NCBI RefSeq assembly: GCF_022811705.1
Contig: NZ_CP094528.1
Coordinates: 2,418,001 to 2,482,000, forward strand
Origin: Agromyces larvae
GTDB lineage: Bacteria; Actinomycetota; Actinomycetes; Actinomycetales; Microbacteriaceae
DNA: 64,000 nucleotides
Reading direction: 5' to 3'
Under the pieces are notes generated by a model. It was not told where the DNA came from and ran no database searches. It worked only from the letters and a program-made list of their open reading frames with translations. Made by a program: the position numbers and the translations under genes. The number at the start of each line of letters is the position of its first letter. Position 1 is the first letter of the stretch. Shown in pieces: positions 42,031 through 51,131 of the stretch.

Positions 42031-42969
42031 GTGAGGTGCGCCGCGCTCGCCGCCGAGAACATCGCCGCGTACGTGCGGACCCTGGGTGACGCGGTCGGGA
42101 AGGCGTGGGAAGAGATCGGGTGGCTGCTCGGGCAGATGGCCGCCGAGATCGTCCTCGAAGTCGGTGTCGGCGTCCTCCTCAGTGTGGTGACCGCGGGGGT
42201 GGGGGCTGCCGCGACCGCGGCGAAGATCGCGTTCACCGTCGCCCGCTGGGCGATCCGGATCGCAGAGGTCTGCCACCGCCTCACCACCCTGATCCGCGGC
42301 GCCCTCACCGCCGCCCGCCTCACCGGACGCACCGCCGCCCACCTCGTCAAAGACAGCATCGCCGCCGGAGTCGCCGGCGTGGCATCCCAGATCGGGTACA
42401 ACGAACTCCGTACCGCGATCGACCCGACCTACGAGAGACAGCCCCTCAGCGACATCGCAGCCGGCGCACTCATCGCCGGGGTTGTCGGCGGGGCGGGCGG
42501 GGTCGCGAAGAACGTCCCCGCCGCCAAGCACCTGGATGGCACGGAGAACGCGGCTGGCGCGAAGAAGGCCGGCACGGATTCTGCTGACAAAGCGCCCGCT
42601 CCCCGTCATCCCCTCGATGTCGGCTTCGGCAAACGCGAGTCGAGCGTGATCACGTTCGGCGGTGTCGACTACCCGAAGACGTCCGCGTCGAACGGGAAGA
42701 CAACGAACGTCTACGACACGTCGAGCATCGCTGACGCCGACCTCGAACGTCACGTGTGGGCGCACGCCAGGACCCTCGCCGGCGAAGCGCGATTTGAGCA
42801 GATGGCGGCGGTCGTATGGACTGCGGTCATGCCGGACGGGACTCACGTCACCGCACGGCAAGTGTCGACGGCGCACATCGTCGGCTCGACCGACCGGGCA
42901 AGATGGACGATCGAGCTTTGGAGCGGGACCCTTGACAGGGGCGGGAAACGGGAGCTGAAGTTCAAATGA
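42031..42969 (+). CDS. polymorphic toxin, 5'-truncated trunk with unrecognised toxin domain
   Basis: 312 codons from a GTG. The first 125 residues are homologous to residues 219-345 of the EndoU toxin at 4464 ([60 protein letters not shown]), so about 215 N-terminal residues including the secretion head are missing. The C-terminal 120 residues are a different domain: [40 protein letters not shown] and a final [19 protein letters not shown] do not recognise it; by position it should be a toxin. It overlaps the next gene by four bases. The true start is lost, so it is probably an inactive or orphan cassette available for recombination. Confidence 0.8.
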   Translation: MRCAALAAENIAAYVRTLGDAVGKAWEEIGWLLGQMAAEIVLEVGVGVLLSVVTAGVGAAATAAKIAFTVARWAIRIAEVCHRLTTLIRGALTAARLTGRTAAHLVKDSIAAGVAGVASQIGYNELRTAIDPTYERQPLSDIAAGALIAGVVGGAGGVAKNVPAAKHLDGTENAAGAKKAGTDSADKAPAPRHPLDVGFGKRESSVITFGGVDYPKTSASNGKTTNVYDTSSIADADLERHVWAHARTLAGEARFEQMAAVVWTAVMPDGTHVTARQVSTAHIVGSTDRARWTIELWSGTLDRGGKRELKFK

Positions 42970-43415
42970 CCAATAACTCGGGTAGGTTTCAGCATCCGAC
43001 TGCTTTCCAGCTGCAATACATCGCTGAGTACTCCGAGATGGATGACTTGAACGGTCTCTGGCGATGGTTTGCGTCGCGGGAGCCGAATCCGGCCGTCCCT
43101 CAGGCCACGGACGACTTCGCCACGCTGCCGTTCGCCGTCCGCCGGGAGGCGTTCTTCTGGACGCTCGAGCAGCTCATCGATCATCGATACATCCGTCTCG
43201 AGTACTGGGAGTGGTGGCCGCATGGCTCGGGCCCGGTCGATGGAGGACCGAGCGCGCAGGTCGACGTGCTGCGTCGCGAGTTTCCAACTGACGACATCGG
43301 CCTCGACGACGGGATCTGGTTCTTCACACCGCCGTGCCCGGTCGGGTCGAACTGGTACTGGCCCGACAAGGCGGAGCCGCTCCGGTTCATCGCCGAACCG
43401 CTCCCCGAAGACTGA
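42966..43415 (+). CDS. DUF596-like putative immunity protein
   Basis: A 149-residue protein. RREAFFWTLEQLIDHRYIRL, then QVDVLRREFPTDD and GIWFFTPPCPVGSNWYWPD resemble DUF596 proteins, which accompany contact-dependent toxins. Its ATG overlaps the stop of the truncated toxin (ATGA), so it is the expected cognate immunity factor. Aromatic-rich, acidic, no signal peptide: cytosolic. It may be kept to protect the cell against sister strains that carry the complete toxin. Confidence 0.75.
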   Translation: MTNNSGRFQHPTAFQLQYIAEYSEMDDLNGLWRWFASREPNPAVPQATDDFATLPFAVRREAFFWTLEQLIDHRYIRLEYWEWWPHGSGPVDGGPSAQVDVLRREFPTDDIGLDDGIWFFTPPCPVGSNWYWPDKAEPLRFIAEPLPED

Positions 43416-43419
43416 GCCG

Positions 43420-43650
43420 ATGGCCATGACCCTTCCCAGCCCTGACGACATGGTCGATGCTCCGACCTGGGAGAATTACATCGTCGCGCAGTGCGTCCAG
43501 GCCGCGCTTGGCCTCATTCCGATCAACACACTCGCTGTCGCGGGTAACTACCGACGGAACGGCTGTCACACTTCACTTCCAGGTTTCAGAGTTGACCGAC
43601 GGCGATGATGAGGACGTCTCGGACATCGAAAGCAATCTGCTGGGTGGTGT
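43420..43650 (+). pseudogene. decayed paralogue of the 23289 immunity gene
   Basis: Starting four bases after the DUF596-like gene, frame one reads LPSPDDMVDAPTWENYIVAQ and GLIPINTLAV, close to SPDDLEHVPNWDNYIVAQ of the intact gene. Near 43541 a frameshift moves to another frame reading VTTDGTAVTLHFQVSELTDG and DVSDIESNLLGG. After about 43650 similarity ends. The C-terminal third is missing. It is a remnant of an immunity stack. Confidence 0.8.
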
Positions 43651-43905
43651 CGCACGCCGAAGTACGGTGACCGCCTCGAGGTGGTTCTCTCCGGCCGTGC
43701 GCTCACCGACAGCTGCTCCGCAGATCGCATCGGAGGCGGCGATTCCCGCGAGCACGGCGAGCGACCCGATCAGGTTCGCCTTCGATTCGATTCCGGCGTC
43801 GTCGGCAAGCGTCTCGATGAGTTCTGCTGCGGCGACGAATGCGCGCGCGTGAGTGGCTCTCGTCGTGACATCCGTTCGAGTTATCCGCTGAGCTCTCGCG
43901 CTCAT
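43573..43905 (-). pseudogene. truncated HEPN-like hypothetical gene
   Basis: ATG at 43905 begins MSARAQRITRTDVTTRATHA, then RAFVAAAELIETLADDAGIE and LIGSLAVLAGIAASDAICGA; this helical pattern is that of a common actinobacterial protein that looks HEPN-like. After VTVLRRA the sequence enters the end of the decayed immunity gene, antisense to it, and becomes Ser-rich until the stop at 43573. The C-terminal part has therefore been replaced. The HEPN assignment is from memory of the pattern only. Confidence 0.55.
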
Positions 43906-43999
43906 GACGCGGAGCCGACGGCAAGCCAGGCTCGCGCGCGACAACCCATTTCGCCATCGAACCTGACGGTTCGTACCCGATACCGAAAGGATGGAACCC

Positions 44000-44398
44000 A
44001 TGAGACTGGATCTCGAAGAGAGCTCGATCACGCGAGTTTCGTTCGATTTCGCCGTGACGCTCCTCCTCTCCAACGGTGCCGAGATGCGAATCGAAACAGA
44101 GGGTGTATTCACCCCACCGATCGGCGACGAAGTCGGATTCGACCCGGAGGACGCCCGGCCGGTGGCTGGGGTTCTGCTTGGACTCCTCAGGGAGGATGTG
44201 TCGCTCGCCGAGGCAGGGGACCATGGAGCCCTCCGCATCCGAACCAAGACGGGCATGGAGGTCAACGTCGTCTCAAGCCCCGACTATGAGGCTTGGGGGA
44301 TCGTTTGGCCTGATGGGCGTCGAGTGATCTGTATGCCCGGAGGCGAACTCGCCATCTGGGACCTCCCCGAGCAGCATGAGCGCTCGGACTCCCGCTGA
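44000..44398 (+). CDS. DUF6188-like protein, possible immunity factor
   Basis: A 132-residue protein (SITRVSFDFAVTLLLSNGAE, LLREDVSLAEAGDHGALRIR, then SSPDYEAWGIVWPDGRRVIC and PGGELAIWDL). This beta-rich layout matches DUF6188, often seen near toxin cassettes in actinobacteria. ATG at 44000 is chosen since AAGGA lies eight bases upstream; ATG at 43991 adds three residues. It may be an orphan immunity protein of the 42031 locus. The riboswitch of the thiamine operon begins 20 bp after its stop. Confidence 0.65.
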   Translation: MRLDLEESSITRVSFDFAVTLLLSNGAEMRIETEGVFTPPIGDEVGFDPEDARPVAGVLLGLLREDVSLAEAGDHGALRIRTKTGMEVNVVSSPDYEAWGIVWPDGRRVICMPGGELAIWDLPEQHERSDSR

Positions 44399-44418
44399 CC
44401 CTGCGTTAGGCTCGCACG

Positions 44419-44497
44419 CAGTGACACGGGGTGCCGCGACCGCGCGGCTGAGATCACACCCGTCGAACCTGATCTAGCTCGTACTAGCGAAGGGATG
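44419..44497 (+). promoter_or_regulatory. TPP riboswitch (THI element)
   Basis: All diagnostic segments are in order: GACACGGGGTGCCG, CTGAGA (44448-44453), the ACCC that pairs with GGGT, GAACCTGATC, the variable arm TAGCTCGTACTA and GCGAAGGGA. It ends five bases before the ATG of thiM. Thiamine pyrophosphate binding should close the operon, in actinobacteria usually by hiding the ribosome-binding site (GAAGGGA), which here is inside the aptamer end. Confidence 0.95.
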
Positions 44498-44502
44498 TCG
44501 CG

Positions 44503-45522
44503 ATGCAGACGCGCGCACTCACCGACCCTGCCCACCTGACCGCCGCGAGCGTCGACCTGCTCGACGCCGTGCGCGCCACGACTCCGTTGGTGCACAGCAT
44601 CACGAACGCGGTGGTGACGAACTTCACCGCGAACGTGCTGCTCGCGCTCGGCGCGGCCCCGGCGATGGTCGACATCACCGAGGAGTCGGGTCTGTTCGCC
44701 GGCGTGGCGGGCGGCCTGCTCGTCAACCTCGGCACGCCGACGCCCGAGCAGCGGGCCGCCGCGCGCGAGGCGGTCGTGGGCGCGAACGCGGCGGGCACGC
44801 CGTGGGTGCTCGATCCGGTCGCGATCGGCGTGCTGCCGGTGCGCACCGCGCTCGCGCACGAGTTGGTCGCTGCGCGCCCGACGGCGATCCGCGGCAATGC
44901 GTCGGAGGTGCTCGCGCTCGCCGGTGCCGGCGCCGGCGGGCGCGGCGTCGATGCGGCCGACACGACGGATGCCGCAGCCGATGCCGCAACGCACCTCGCG
45001 ACGGAGTTCGGCTCGGTCGTCGCGGTCTCGGGCCCCGTCGACCTCATCACCGACGGCGTGCGCACCGCTCGCCTCGCGAACGGCGACGCGCTGCTCACCC
45101 GGGTGACGGGCGGGGGTTGCGCGCTGGGCGCGGTGACGGCGGCGTTCCTCGCCGCGGCGCGCGGCACCGGGCATGACGCGTTCACCGCGACGGCGGCCGC
45201 GACCCTCGTGTACACCGTCGCGGCCGAGCTCGCCGCGGTCGACGAGACGGGCGCACCGGTCGGGCCGGGCACGTTCGCGGTGCGGTTCCTGGATGCGCTC
45301 GCCGCCGTCGACGGCGCGCGGGTGCTCGAGCGCGCGCGGGTCGCCACGGCTTCGAGCGGGTCGGATGCCACAGGCCAGACGGATGCCACGCCGCAGGCGG
45401 ATGCCACGCCGCAGGCGGATGCCACAGGCCAGACGGATGCCACGCGGCAGGCCCCTGCGACCGGCGGAGCCGAACCCTCCGGCGAATCCGGTGACGCGGC
45501 GTCGGCGGCGGTGCCGGCGTGA
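44503..45522 (+). CDS. thiM: hydroxyethylthiazole kinase
   Basis: A 339-residue ThiM that phosphorylates 4-methyl-5-(2-hydroxyethyl)thiazole in thiamine salvage. [53 protein letters not shown] and the anion hole [17 protein letters not shown] are canonical. The core ends near residue 280. The last 55 residues are a low-complexity tail of [12 protein letters not shown] units, from a 21-bp DNA repeat around GGATGCCAC (45362-45450). Regulated by the TPP riboswitch. The stop overlaps the next start (GTGA). Confidence 0.95.
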   Translation: MQTRALTDPAHLTAASVDLLDAVRATTPLVHSITNAVVTNFTANVLLALGAAPAMVDITEESGLFAGVAGGLLVNLGTPTPEQRAAAREAVVGANAAGTPWVLDPVAIGVLPVRTALAHELVAARPTAIRGNASEVLALAGAGAGGRGVDAADTTDAAADAATHLATEFGSVVAVSGPVDLITDGVRTARLANGDALLTRVTGGGCALGAVTAAFLAAARGTGHDAFTATAAATLVYTVAAELAAVDETGAPVGPGTFAVRFLDALAAVDGARVLERARVATASSGSDATGQTDATPQADATPQADATGQTDATRQAPATGGAEPSGESGDAASAAVPA

Positions 45523-47756
45523 GCTCGCGGCATCCGTTCGACCTGTCCCTCACCCTCGTCACCGACGCCGCCCTGTGCGGCGAGCGCGGCGTCGCCGCGG
45601 TCGTGGCCGAGGCGGTCGCCGGCGGTGCGACCATCGTGCAACTGCGCGACAAGCTCGCGTCGACCGAACAGCTCCTCGAGCAGGTCGCCGAACTCGCGGG
45701 GGTGATCGACGGGCGCGCGGCGCTCGTCGTGAACGACCGGCTCGACGTGGTGGTCGCGGCGCGCGAGCGCGGCATCCGGGTCGACGGGGTGCACCTCGGG
45801 CAGAGCGACGCGGCGGTGCTCGCCGCACGCGACGCGCTCGGGCCCGACGCGATCGTCGGTCTCACGGCGAACACGCGGGCGCACCTCGATGCGGTCGCGC
45901 GGCTCCCCCGCGGCACGGTCGACTACCTCGGGGTCGGCGTCATCCGCCCGACCTCGACGAAGCCCGACCACCCGCCGGCGCTCGGCGTCGACGGCTTCGC
46001 CGTGCTCGCCGCGGCGACCGACGTGCCGTGCGTCGCGATCGGCGGGGTCGGCGCGGCGGATGTGCCGGAGTTGCGCCGTGCGGGCGCGGCCGGCGTCGCG
46101 GTGGTGTCGGCGATCTGCGCCGCACCCGATCCCCGTGCGGCGGCCGCGGAGTTCGCCGCGAGGTGGGCGGCGAGCGCGGGAATCGAGGCGGACGGAGGCA
46201 GTCCGACCGCGTCGGGCGCTCCTCGACCGGCGGGCGGTGTCCCGCGGGTGCTCAGCATCGCGGGCAGCGACCCGTCGGGCGGGGCGGGCATCCAGGCCGA
46301 CCTGAAGTCGATCGCCGCGGTCGGCGGGTACGGCATGGCGGCGATCACGGCGCTCACCGCGCAGAACACGCGCGGGGTCCGGGGCGTGCACGTGCCGCCG
46401 GCGACGTTCCTGGCCGACCAGCTCGACACGATCGCCGACGACATCGAGGTCGATGCGGTGAAGATCGGCATGCTCGCGAATGCCGAGGTGATCGACACGG
46501 TCGCCGCGTGGCTGCGTCGCATCCGCCCGCCGGTCGTCGTGCTCGACCCCGTGATGGTCGCGACCAGCGGCGACCGGCTGCTCGACCCGGACGCCGAGCG
46601 CGCGTTGCGCGACCTGCTGCCGCTCGCCGATCTGGTGACGCCCAACGTGGCCGAGCTCGCGGTGCTCGCCGACGCCGAACCAGCGACCACTTGGGCGGGG
46701 GTCATCGCCCAGGCCGAGACCGTCTCAGCCGGGTTCGGCGTGCGGGTGCTCGCGAAGGGCGGGCACCTCGACGGCGCGACCGCACCCGACGCGCTCGTCG
46801 ACGCGGCGGCCGCCACGATCGTCGAGTTCGACGGCGAGCGCATCGCCACGACCGCGACCCACGGCACGGGCTGCTCGCTCTCGTCGGCACTGGCCACGCT
46901 GCGCGCCTCGCTCGGCGCGTGGGAACCCGCCGTCGCCGAAGCGCGCCGGTGGCTGCGCGAGTCGCTGCGGCACGGCGAATCGCTCGCCGTCGGCGGCGGC
47001 CACGGGCCGGTGCATCACTTCGCCGGGCTGTGGTCGCGTGGTGGGCTCGCCACCGCACCGACTCCCGCCGAGGTCGAGGCCGAATGGTGGGCCGAGATCG
47101 CCGACGTGCGACGCGCGATCGACGAGCTGCCCTTCATCCGTGCGCTGGCCGACGGAAGTCTGCCGCGGACGGCGTTCGAGGAGTACCTCGCGCAGGATGC
47201 GCACTACCTGCGGGTGTACTCGCGGACGCTCGCCGAGGCATCCCGGCTCGCCCCCGACGCACCTGCCCAGGCGTTCTGGGCGGCCGGAGCGCAACGCTGC
47301 CTCGACGGCGAACTCGCGCTGCACCGCGACCGCCTGCACGACCTGCGCGGACCGCGCGACCAGCGTGCCCGGCCCTTCGAGCCGAACGCGGCGAACACCG
47401 CGTACCTCGACCACCTCGTCGCGAGCGGCTCGCGCGGCGGGTACGCCGAACTGATCGCGGCCGTGCTGCCCTGCTACTGGATCTACGACGACCTCGGTCG
47501 CCGGCTCGTCACCGGCGGGTTCGGCCCCGAGGCGCTCTCGCCGGAGCATCCGTACGCCGACTGGCTCGCCATGTACGGCGAGCCGGCCTTCGAGCTCGCC
47601 ACCCGGCAGGCGATCGACACGGTCGCGGCCGTCGCGTCGCGTGCGACGCCGGCGGTGCGTGCCCGGATGCTGCGCGCGTTCCGCCGCTCGGCCGAGCACG
47701 AGCTGGCGTTCTTCGCGGCACCCTGGCCCGCCGACCGGATCGAGGTCGACGCGTGA
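45519..47756 (+). CDS. thiED: trifunctional ThiE-ThiD-TenA fusion
   Basis: A 745-residue fusion. Residues 1-217: thiamine-phosphate synthase ThiE ([60 protein letters not shown]). Residues 242-510: HMP/HMP-P kinase ThiD ([53 protein letters not shown]). Residues about 515-745: TenA-type aminopyrimidine salvage hydrolase ([20 protein letters not shown], and [11 protein letters not shown] with the catalytic Cys). ThiD-TenA and ThiE-ThiD fusions are known; all three together are less common. The 24-residue ThiE-ThiD linker is encoded by a dispersed repeat. GTG start overlaps the thiM stop. Confidence 0.93.
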   Translation: MSSRHPFDLSLTLVTDAALCGERGVAAVVAEAVAGGATIVQLRDKLASTEQLLEQVAELAGVIDGRAALVVNDRLDVVVAARERGIRVDGVHLGQSDAAVLAARDALGPDAIVGLTANTRAHLDAVARLPRGTVDYLGVGVIRPTSTKPDHPPALGVDGFAVLAAATDVPCVAIGGVGAADVPELRRAGAAGVAVVSAICAAPDPRAAAAEFAARWAASAGIEADGGSPTASGAPRPAGGVPRVLSIAGSDPSGGAGIQADLKSIAAVGGYGMAAITALTAQNTRGVRGVHVPPATFLADQLDTIADDIEVDAVKIGMLANAEVIDTVAAWLRRIRPPVVVLDPVMVATSGDRLLDPDAERALRDLLPLADLVTPNVAELAVLADAEPATTWAGVIAQAETVSAGFGVRVLAKGGHLDGATAPDALVDAAAATIVEFDGERIATTATHGTGCSLSSALATLRASLGAWEPAVAEARRWLRESLRHGESLAVGGGHGPVHHFAGLWSRGGLATAPTPAEVEAEWWAEIADVRRAIDELPFIRALADGSLPRTAFEEYLAQDAHYLRVYSRTLAEASRLAPDAPAQAFWAAGAQRCLDGELALHRDRLHDLRGPRDQRARPFEPNAANTAYLDHLVASGSRGGYAELIAAVLPCYWIYDDLGRRLVTGGFGPEALSPEHPYADWLAMYGEPAFELATRQAIDTVAAVASRATPAVRARMLRAFRRSAEHELAFFAAPWPADRIEVDA
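46201..46234 (+). repeat. REP-like dispersed repeat inside the ThiE-ThiD linker, copy e
   Basis: GTCCGACCGC plus the core GTCGGGCGCTCCTC and GACCGGCGGG lie in frame within the fusion gene, encoding about [12 protein letters not shown]. From GTCGGGCG onward it differs from the copy at 23771 by one base. It sits exactly between the two enzyme domains. Confidence 0.9.
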
Positions 47757-49189
47757 CCCGCCGGGGTGGCGGCCTCGCGCTGGCCGCCGCGGTGTCGGGC
47801 ACGGCGTTCGAGTGGTACGACTTCTTCCTGTACGGCACGGCGGCGGCGCTCGTGTTCCCCACGCTGTTCTTCCCGGGCGAGGACCCGTTGACCGGGATCC
47901 TGCTCAGCTTCGCCGTGTACGCGACCGGGTTCATCGCGCGCCCGCTCGGGGGTCTGGCCGCAGGCGCGTTCGGCGACCGGTACGGGCGACGGCGCGCACT
48001 GAGTGCGACGCTCTGGGTGATGGGCCTCGCGACCGCCGCGATCGGCCTGCTGCCCGGCTACGCCCAGATCGGCATCGTCGCGCCGCTGCTGCTCGTCGCG
48101 CTGCGGTTCGTGCAGGGCATCGCGACGGGAGGCGAATGGGGCGGTGCCGTGCTGATGGCGCTCGAGCATGCGCCCGACCGGCGCGGGCTGCGCGGCGGGG
48201 TGGTCGCGAGCTCGGTCTACCTCGGGCTGATCCTCGGCAACCTCGCCTTCGTCATCGCGGTCGCCGTGCTCGACGAGCAGGCCCTGTTCGCGTGGGGGTG
48301 GCGGGTGCCGTTCCTCGCGAGCCTCGTGCTCGTGGCGATCGGGCTCGTGCTGCGGCACCGCGTGGCGGAGTCGCCCGAGTTCCTCGCGGCGGTCGCGGCC
48401 GACACCGGACGCGACGGCGGGCGCGTCGGCGCGCACCCGATCGCCGACGCCCTGCGGCAGCCGCGCAACGTCATCGCCGTCGCCCTGGTGCGCATCGGGC
48501 AGAACGCGAGCTTCTACGTGATCTCGGTGTTCTGCCTCGGCTACGCGGCGACCGTGCTCGGGATGCCGAAGTGGGTGACGCTCACCGCGCTGCTCACCGG
48601 GGCCTCGGTCGCGGCGCTGCTGTGCCCGCTGTGGGGCGCGATCGGCGAGCGGATCGGCGCCGCCCGGCTGACGGCTGCGAGCCTCGCCGGTCTCGGGGTG
48701 CTCGCGGTCCCGCTGTTCCTGCTGCTCGACACCGGCGTGGCCGCGCTCGTGATCGCCGTCGTCGGACTCAGCATCGGCATCGTCAACGCCGCAGCCGATG
48801 GCGTGCAACCGGTGTGGTTCGCGAGCCTGTTCCGCACTCGCACGCGCTACTCGGGGATCTCGATCGGGCGCGAGGCCGGTGCGATCATCGGCGGCGGGCT
48901 CACGCCGCTCGCCGCCACGGCGCTCGTGGCGTGGACCGGTCACTGGTGGCCGGTCGCGGCGATGATGATCGTCGCGGCGGCTCTCGGCGTGGTCGGCGCG
49001 ATCATCGCCCGACCGGTCGGGTCGGCACCGGAGGTCGCGGACGCGCGGTCGGGCACGGGCGCGGGCACGGGCACGGGGCGCACAGCGGGGGACCTCGCAG
49101 GGTCCCGGGTTCAGGCGGGGCTCGGCACGACCGTGTCGCCGACGGCGATCTCGCCCGTCGTCTCGGGGGCGAGCCAGACGCCGAAGTAG
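47753..49189 (+). CDS. MHS-type MFS transporter of the thiamine operon
   Basis: A 478-residue major facilitator of the metabolite:H+ symporter group: AAAVSGTAFEWYDFFLYGTA, GFIARPLGGLAAGAFGDRYG with RRR, and RFVQGIATGGEWGGAVLMAL are diagnostic. Twelve membrane segments fit. The GTG start overlaps the stop of the fusion gene (GTGA), so it is co-translated within a riboswitch operon; import of thiamine or a pyrimidine or thiazole precursor is the likely role, by context. The last 26 codons run into the convergent MOSC gene, overlapping it by 79 bp. Confidence 0.9.
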   Translation: MTRRGGGLALAAAVSGTAFEWYDFFLYGTAAALVFPTLFFPGEDPLTGILLSFAVYATGFIARPLGGLAAGAFGDRYGRRRALSATLWVMGLATAAIGLLPGYAQIGIVAPLLLVALRFVQGIATGGEWGGAVLMALEHAPDRRGLRGGVVASSVYLGLILGNLAFVIAVAVLDEQALFAWGWRVPFLASLVLVAIGLVLRHRVAESPEFLAAVAADTGRDGGRVGAHPIADALRQPRNVIAVALVRIGQNASFYVISVFCLGYAATVLGMPKWVTLTALLTGASVAALLCPLWGAIGERIGAARLTAASLAGLGVLAVPLFLLLDTGVAALVIAVVGLSIGIVNAAADGVQPVWFASLFRTRTRYSGISIGREAGAIIGGGLTPLAATALVAWTGHWWPVAAMMIVAAALGVVGAIIARPVGSAPEVADARSGTGAGTGTGRTAGDLAGSRVQAGLGTTVSPTAISPVVSGASQTPK

Positions 49190-49938
49190 GTCTTGCCGTT
49201 GCGGCGCCGGTGCTTCGCGAGCGTGCGGATCGGCTCCTTGCCGCGGACGAGGGTGACCGGGTCGATCGTCGTCATCACGCAGCGGTCGCACACGCCGACG
49301 ACGCGGAAGCGCACCGGCCCGAGCTCGACGTGCGACCACGTCTCCTCGGCGAACGGCTCGTGGCCGTCGATCACGACGTTCGGGCGGAACCGCAGCATGT
49401 CGAGCGGCGGCGTGCCGTCGTCGGTCCAGCGGTCGAGCTGCGCGAGCGATGCCTCGCTCGTGAGCAGCAGCGGCCCGACGTCGGCGAGGCTCACGTGCTC
49501 GCCGGGCAGCCCGCCGTGCGCAGGATTCACGGGCCGCCTACGCGGGTCGGGCTGCCATACCAGCCGCACCGGCTGCCCGATCCGGGCGCTCAGCCAGGCG
49601 TCGGCCTCGTCGCCGGCCGGCAGCGCCTGGCCCTGCCGTGAGATGCCCACCGGGATGGGTGCGGCATCGACGGGCGGGTCGACGCGCAGCGGGGCATCCG
49701 GCAGGAGGGCATGATCGGATGCTCCGCCGCCCCCGAGCAGGACGCCGCCGTCGGCGAGCGTCTCGGCGGTGAGTCCGAGCATCCCGTTGCGCTCGCGAGC
49801 CGTGACCGTCGCGCCGTCGTGGTCGACGACGGCCCAGCGGCGGTCGCCGGCGAGCCCCCAGGGCTCGACGCGCGCCGAGCGCACGTCGGAGCCGGCGAAC
49901 GACTTCACCGGGTGCACCCGCAACCTCGTGACCTGCAT
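49111..49938 (-). CDS. MOSC domain-containing protein
   Basis: A 275-residue protein with an N-terminal MOSC-N beta barrel (VTRLRVHPVKSFAGSDVRSA, GLAGDRRWAVVD) and a MOSC domain (RFRPNVVIDGHEPFAEETW, VVGVCDRCVMTTIDPVTLVR with the conserved Cys). Such proteins include the mitochondrial amidoxime reducing component type and bind molybdenum cofactor; reduction of N-hydroxylated compounds is likely but unproven. Its 3' end overlaps the convergent MFS gene. Confidence 0.9.
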   Translation of the reverse strand: MQVTRLRVHPVKSFAGSDVRSARVEPWGLAGDRRWAVVDHDGATVTARERNGMLGLTAETLADGGVLLGGGGASDHALLPDAPLRVDPPVDAAPIPVGISRQGQALPAGDEADAWLSARIGQPVRLVWQPDPRRRPVNPAHGGLPGEHVSLADVGPLLLTSEASLAQLDRWTDDGTPPLDMLRFRPNVVIDGHEPFAEETWSHVELGPVRFRVVGVCDRCVMTTIDPVTLVRGKEPIRTLAKHRRRNGKTYFGVWLAPETTGEIAVGDTVVPSPA

Positions 49939-50012
49939 CCGTCCACGCTAACGCGGCGCGCCCCCGCCGACGCCCGCACCGCGGGTCGCGCGGCGGGGGC
50001 GCGGACCGGGCC

Positions 50013-51008
50013 TCAGGCTGCGAGCAGCAGCAGCGTGTCGATGACGCGGTTCGAGAAGCCCCACTCGTTGTCGTACCAGGCGACGACCTTCACGTGGCGG
50101 CCGTCGACGCGGGTGAGCGCGGCGTCGAAGATCGACGAGTGCGGGTTGCCGGTGATGTCGCTCGACACCAGCGGGTCGTCGGAGTACTCGAGCACCCCGG
50201 CGAGCTTGCCCTCGGCGGCCGCGCGGTAGGCCGCGAGCACCTCGTCCTTGGTGACGTCCTTGGACACCACGGTGTTCAGCTCCACGATCGAGCCGACCGG
50301 AACGGGCACGCGGATCGAGTCGCCCGACAGCTTGCCGTCGAGGTTCGGCAGCACGAGGCCGATGGCCTTCGCCGCACCGGTCGTGGTCGGCACGATGTTG
50401 ACGCCGGCGGCGCGAGCGCGACGCGGGTCGCGGTGGGGGCCGTCCTGCAGGTTCTGCTCCTGCGTGTAGGCGTGCACGGTCGTCATGAAGCCGTGCTCGA
50501 TGCCGGCGAGGTCGTCGAGCACCGCCGCGAGGGGGGCGAGCGCGTTGGTGGTGCACGACGCGTTCGACACGATGGTGTGCACCGCGGGGTCGTAGGCGTC
50601 GGTGTTCACGCCGTAGGCGAGGGTGACGTCGGCGCCGTCCGCGGGTGCGCTGACGAGCACCTTCTTCGCGCCGGCGGCGAGGTGCGCCGAGGCGGCCTCC
50701 TTCGAGGTGAAGCGGCCGGTGGACTCGAGCACGATGTCGACGCCGAGCTCGGCCCACGGCAGGTTCGCGGGCTCGCGCTCGGCGAGCACCTTGATGCGCC
50801 GGCCGTCGACGACGATCTCGTCGCCCTCGACGGTCACGGTGCGGCCGAGCCGGCCGAGGGTGCTGTCGAACTTCAGCAGCTGGGCGAGCGCCTTGGGTTC
50901 GGTGAGGTCGTTGACGGCGACGACTTCGAGGTCGACGTCGCGCTCGAGCAGGGCACGGAGCGTGTTGCGTCCGATGCGGCCGAATCCGTTGATGGCGATG
51001 CGGGTCAT
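50013..51008 (-). CDS. gap: type I glyceraldehyde-3-phosphate dehydrogenase
   Basis: A 331-residue glycolytic enzyme oxidising glyceraldehyde 3-phosphate with NAD and phosphate. Rossmann motif INGFGRIGRNTLRALLE, catalytic block VSNASCTTNALAPLAAVLDD with the active Cys, and WYDNEWGFSNRVIDTL near the end are intact. AAAGGAACC lies nine bases before the ATG. No pgk or tpi follows; the neighbours are unrelated, which is unusual for gap in actinobacteria but common for a second copy. That it is a second copy cannot be tested here. Confidence 0.97.
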   Translation of the reverse strand: MTRIAINGFGRIGRNTLRALLERDVDLEVVAVNDLTEPKALAQLLKFDSTLGRLGRTVTVEGDEIVVDGRRIKVLAEREPANLPWAELGVDIVLESTGRFTSKEAASAHLAAGAKKVLVSAPADGADVTLAYGVNTDAYDPAVHTIVSNASCTTNALAPLAAVLDDLAGIEHGFMTTVHAYTQEQNLQDGPHRDPRRARAAGVNIVPTTTGAAKAIGLVLPNLDGKLSGDSIRVPVPVGSIVELNTVVSKDVTKDEVLAAYRAAAEGKLAGVLEYSDDPLVSSDITGNPHSSIFDAALTRVDGRHVKVVAWYDNEWGFSNRVIDTLLLLAA

Positions 51009-51131
51009 GTCGGGAGGTTCCTTTCGAATCGACCTGACGATGTTCGCCCGCCTCCGCTCTCGGCGGAAGTGGCGCGAGCGTCAGCATCCGAAAGGATCAC
51101 GCCACGGCGCTGCAGCGAGGCATCCGCCCGT

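Noticed and set aside
45173..47752. Plus-strand frame open upstream of the MFS gene
   Set aside because: The first 860 codons are an Arg-rich shadow of thiM and the fusion gene; only the part from the GTG at 47753 is a transporter.
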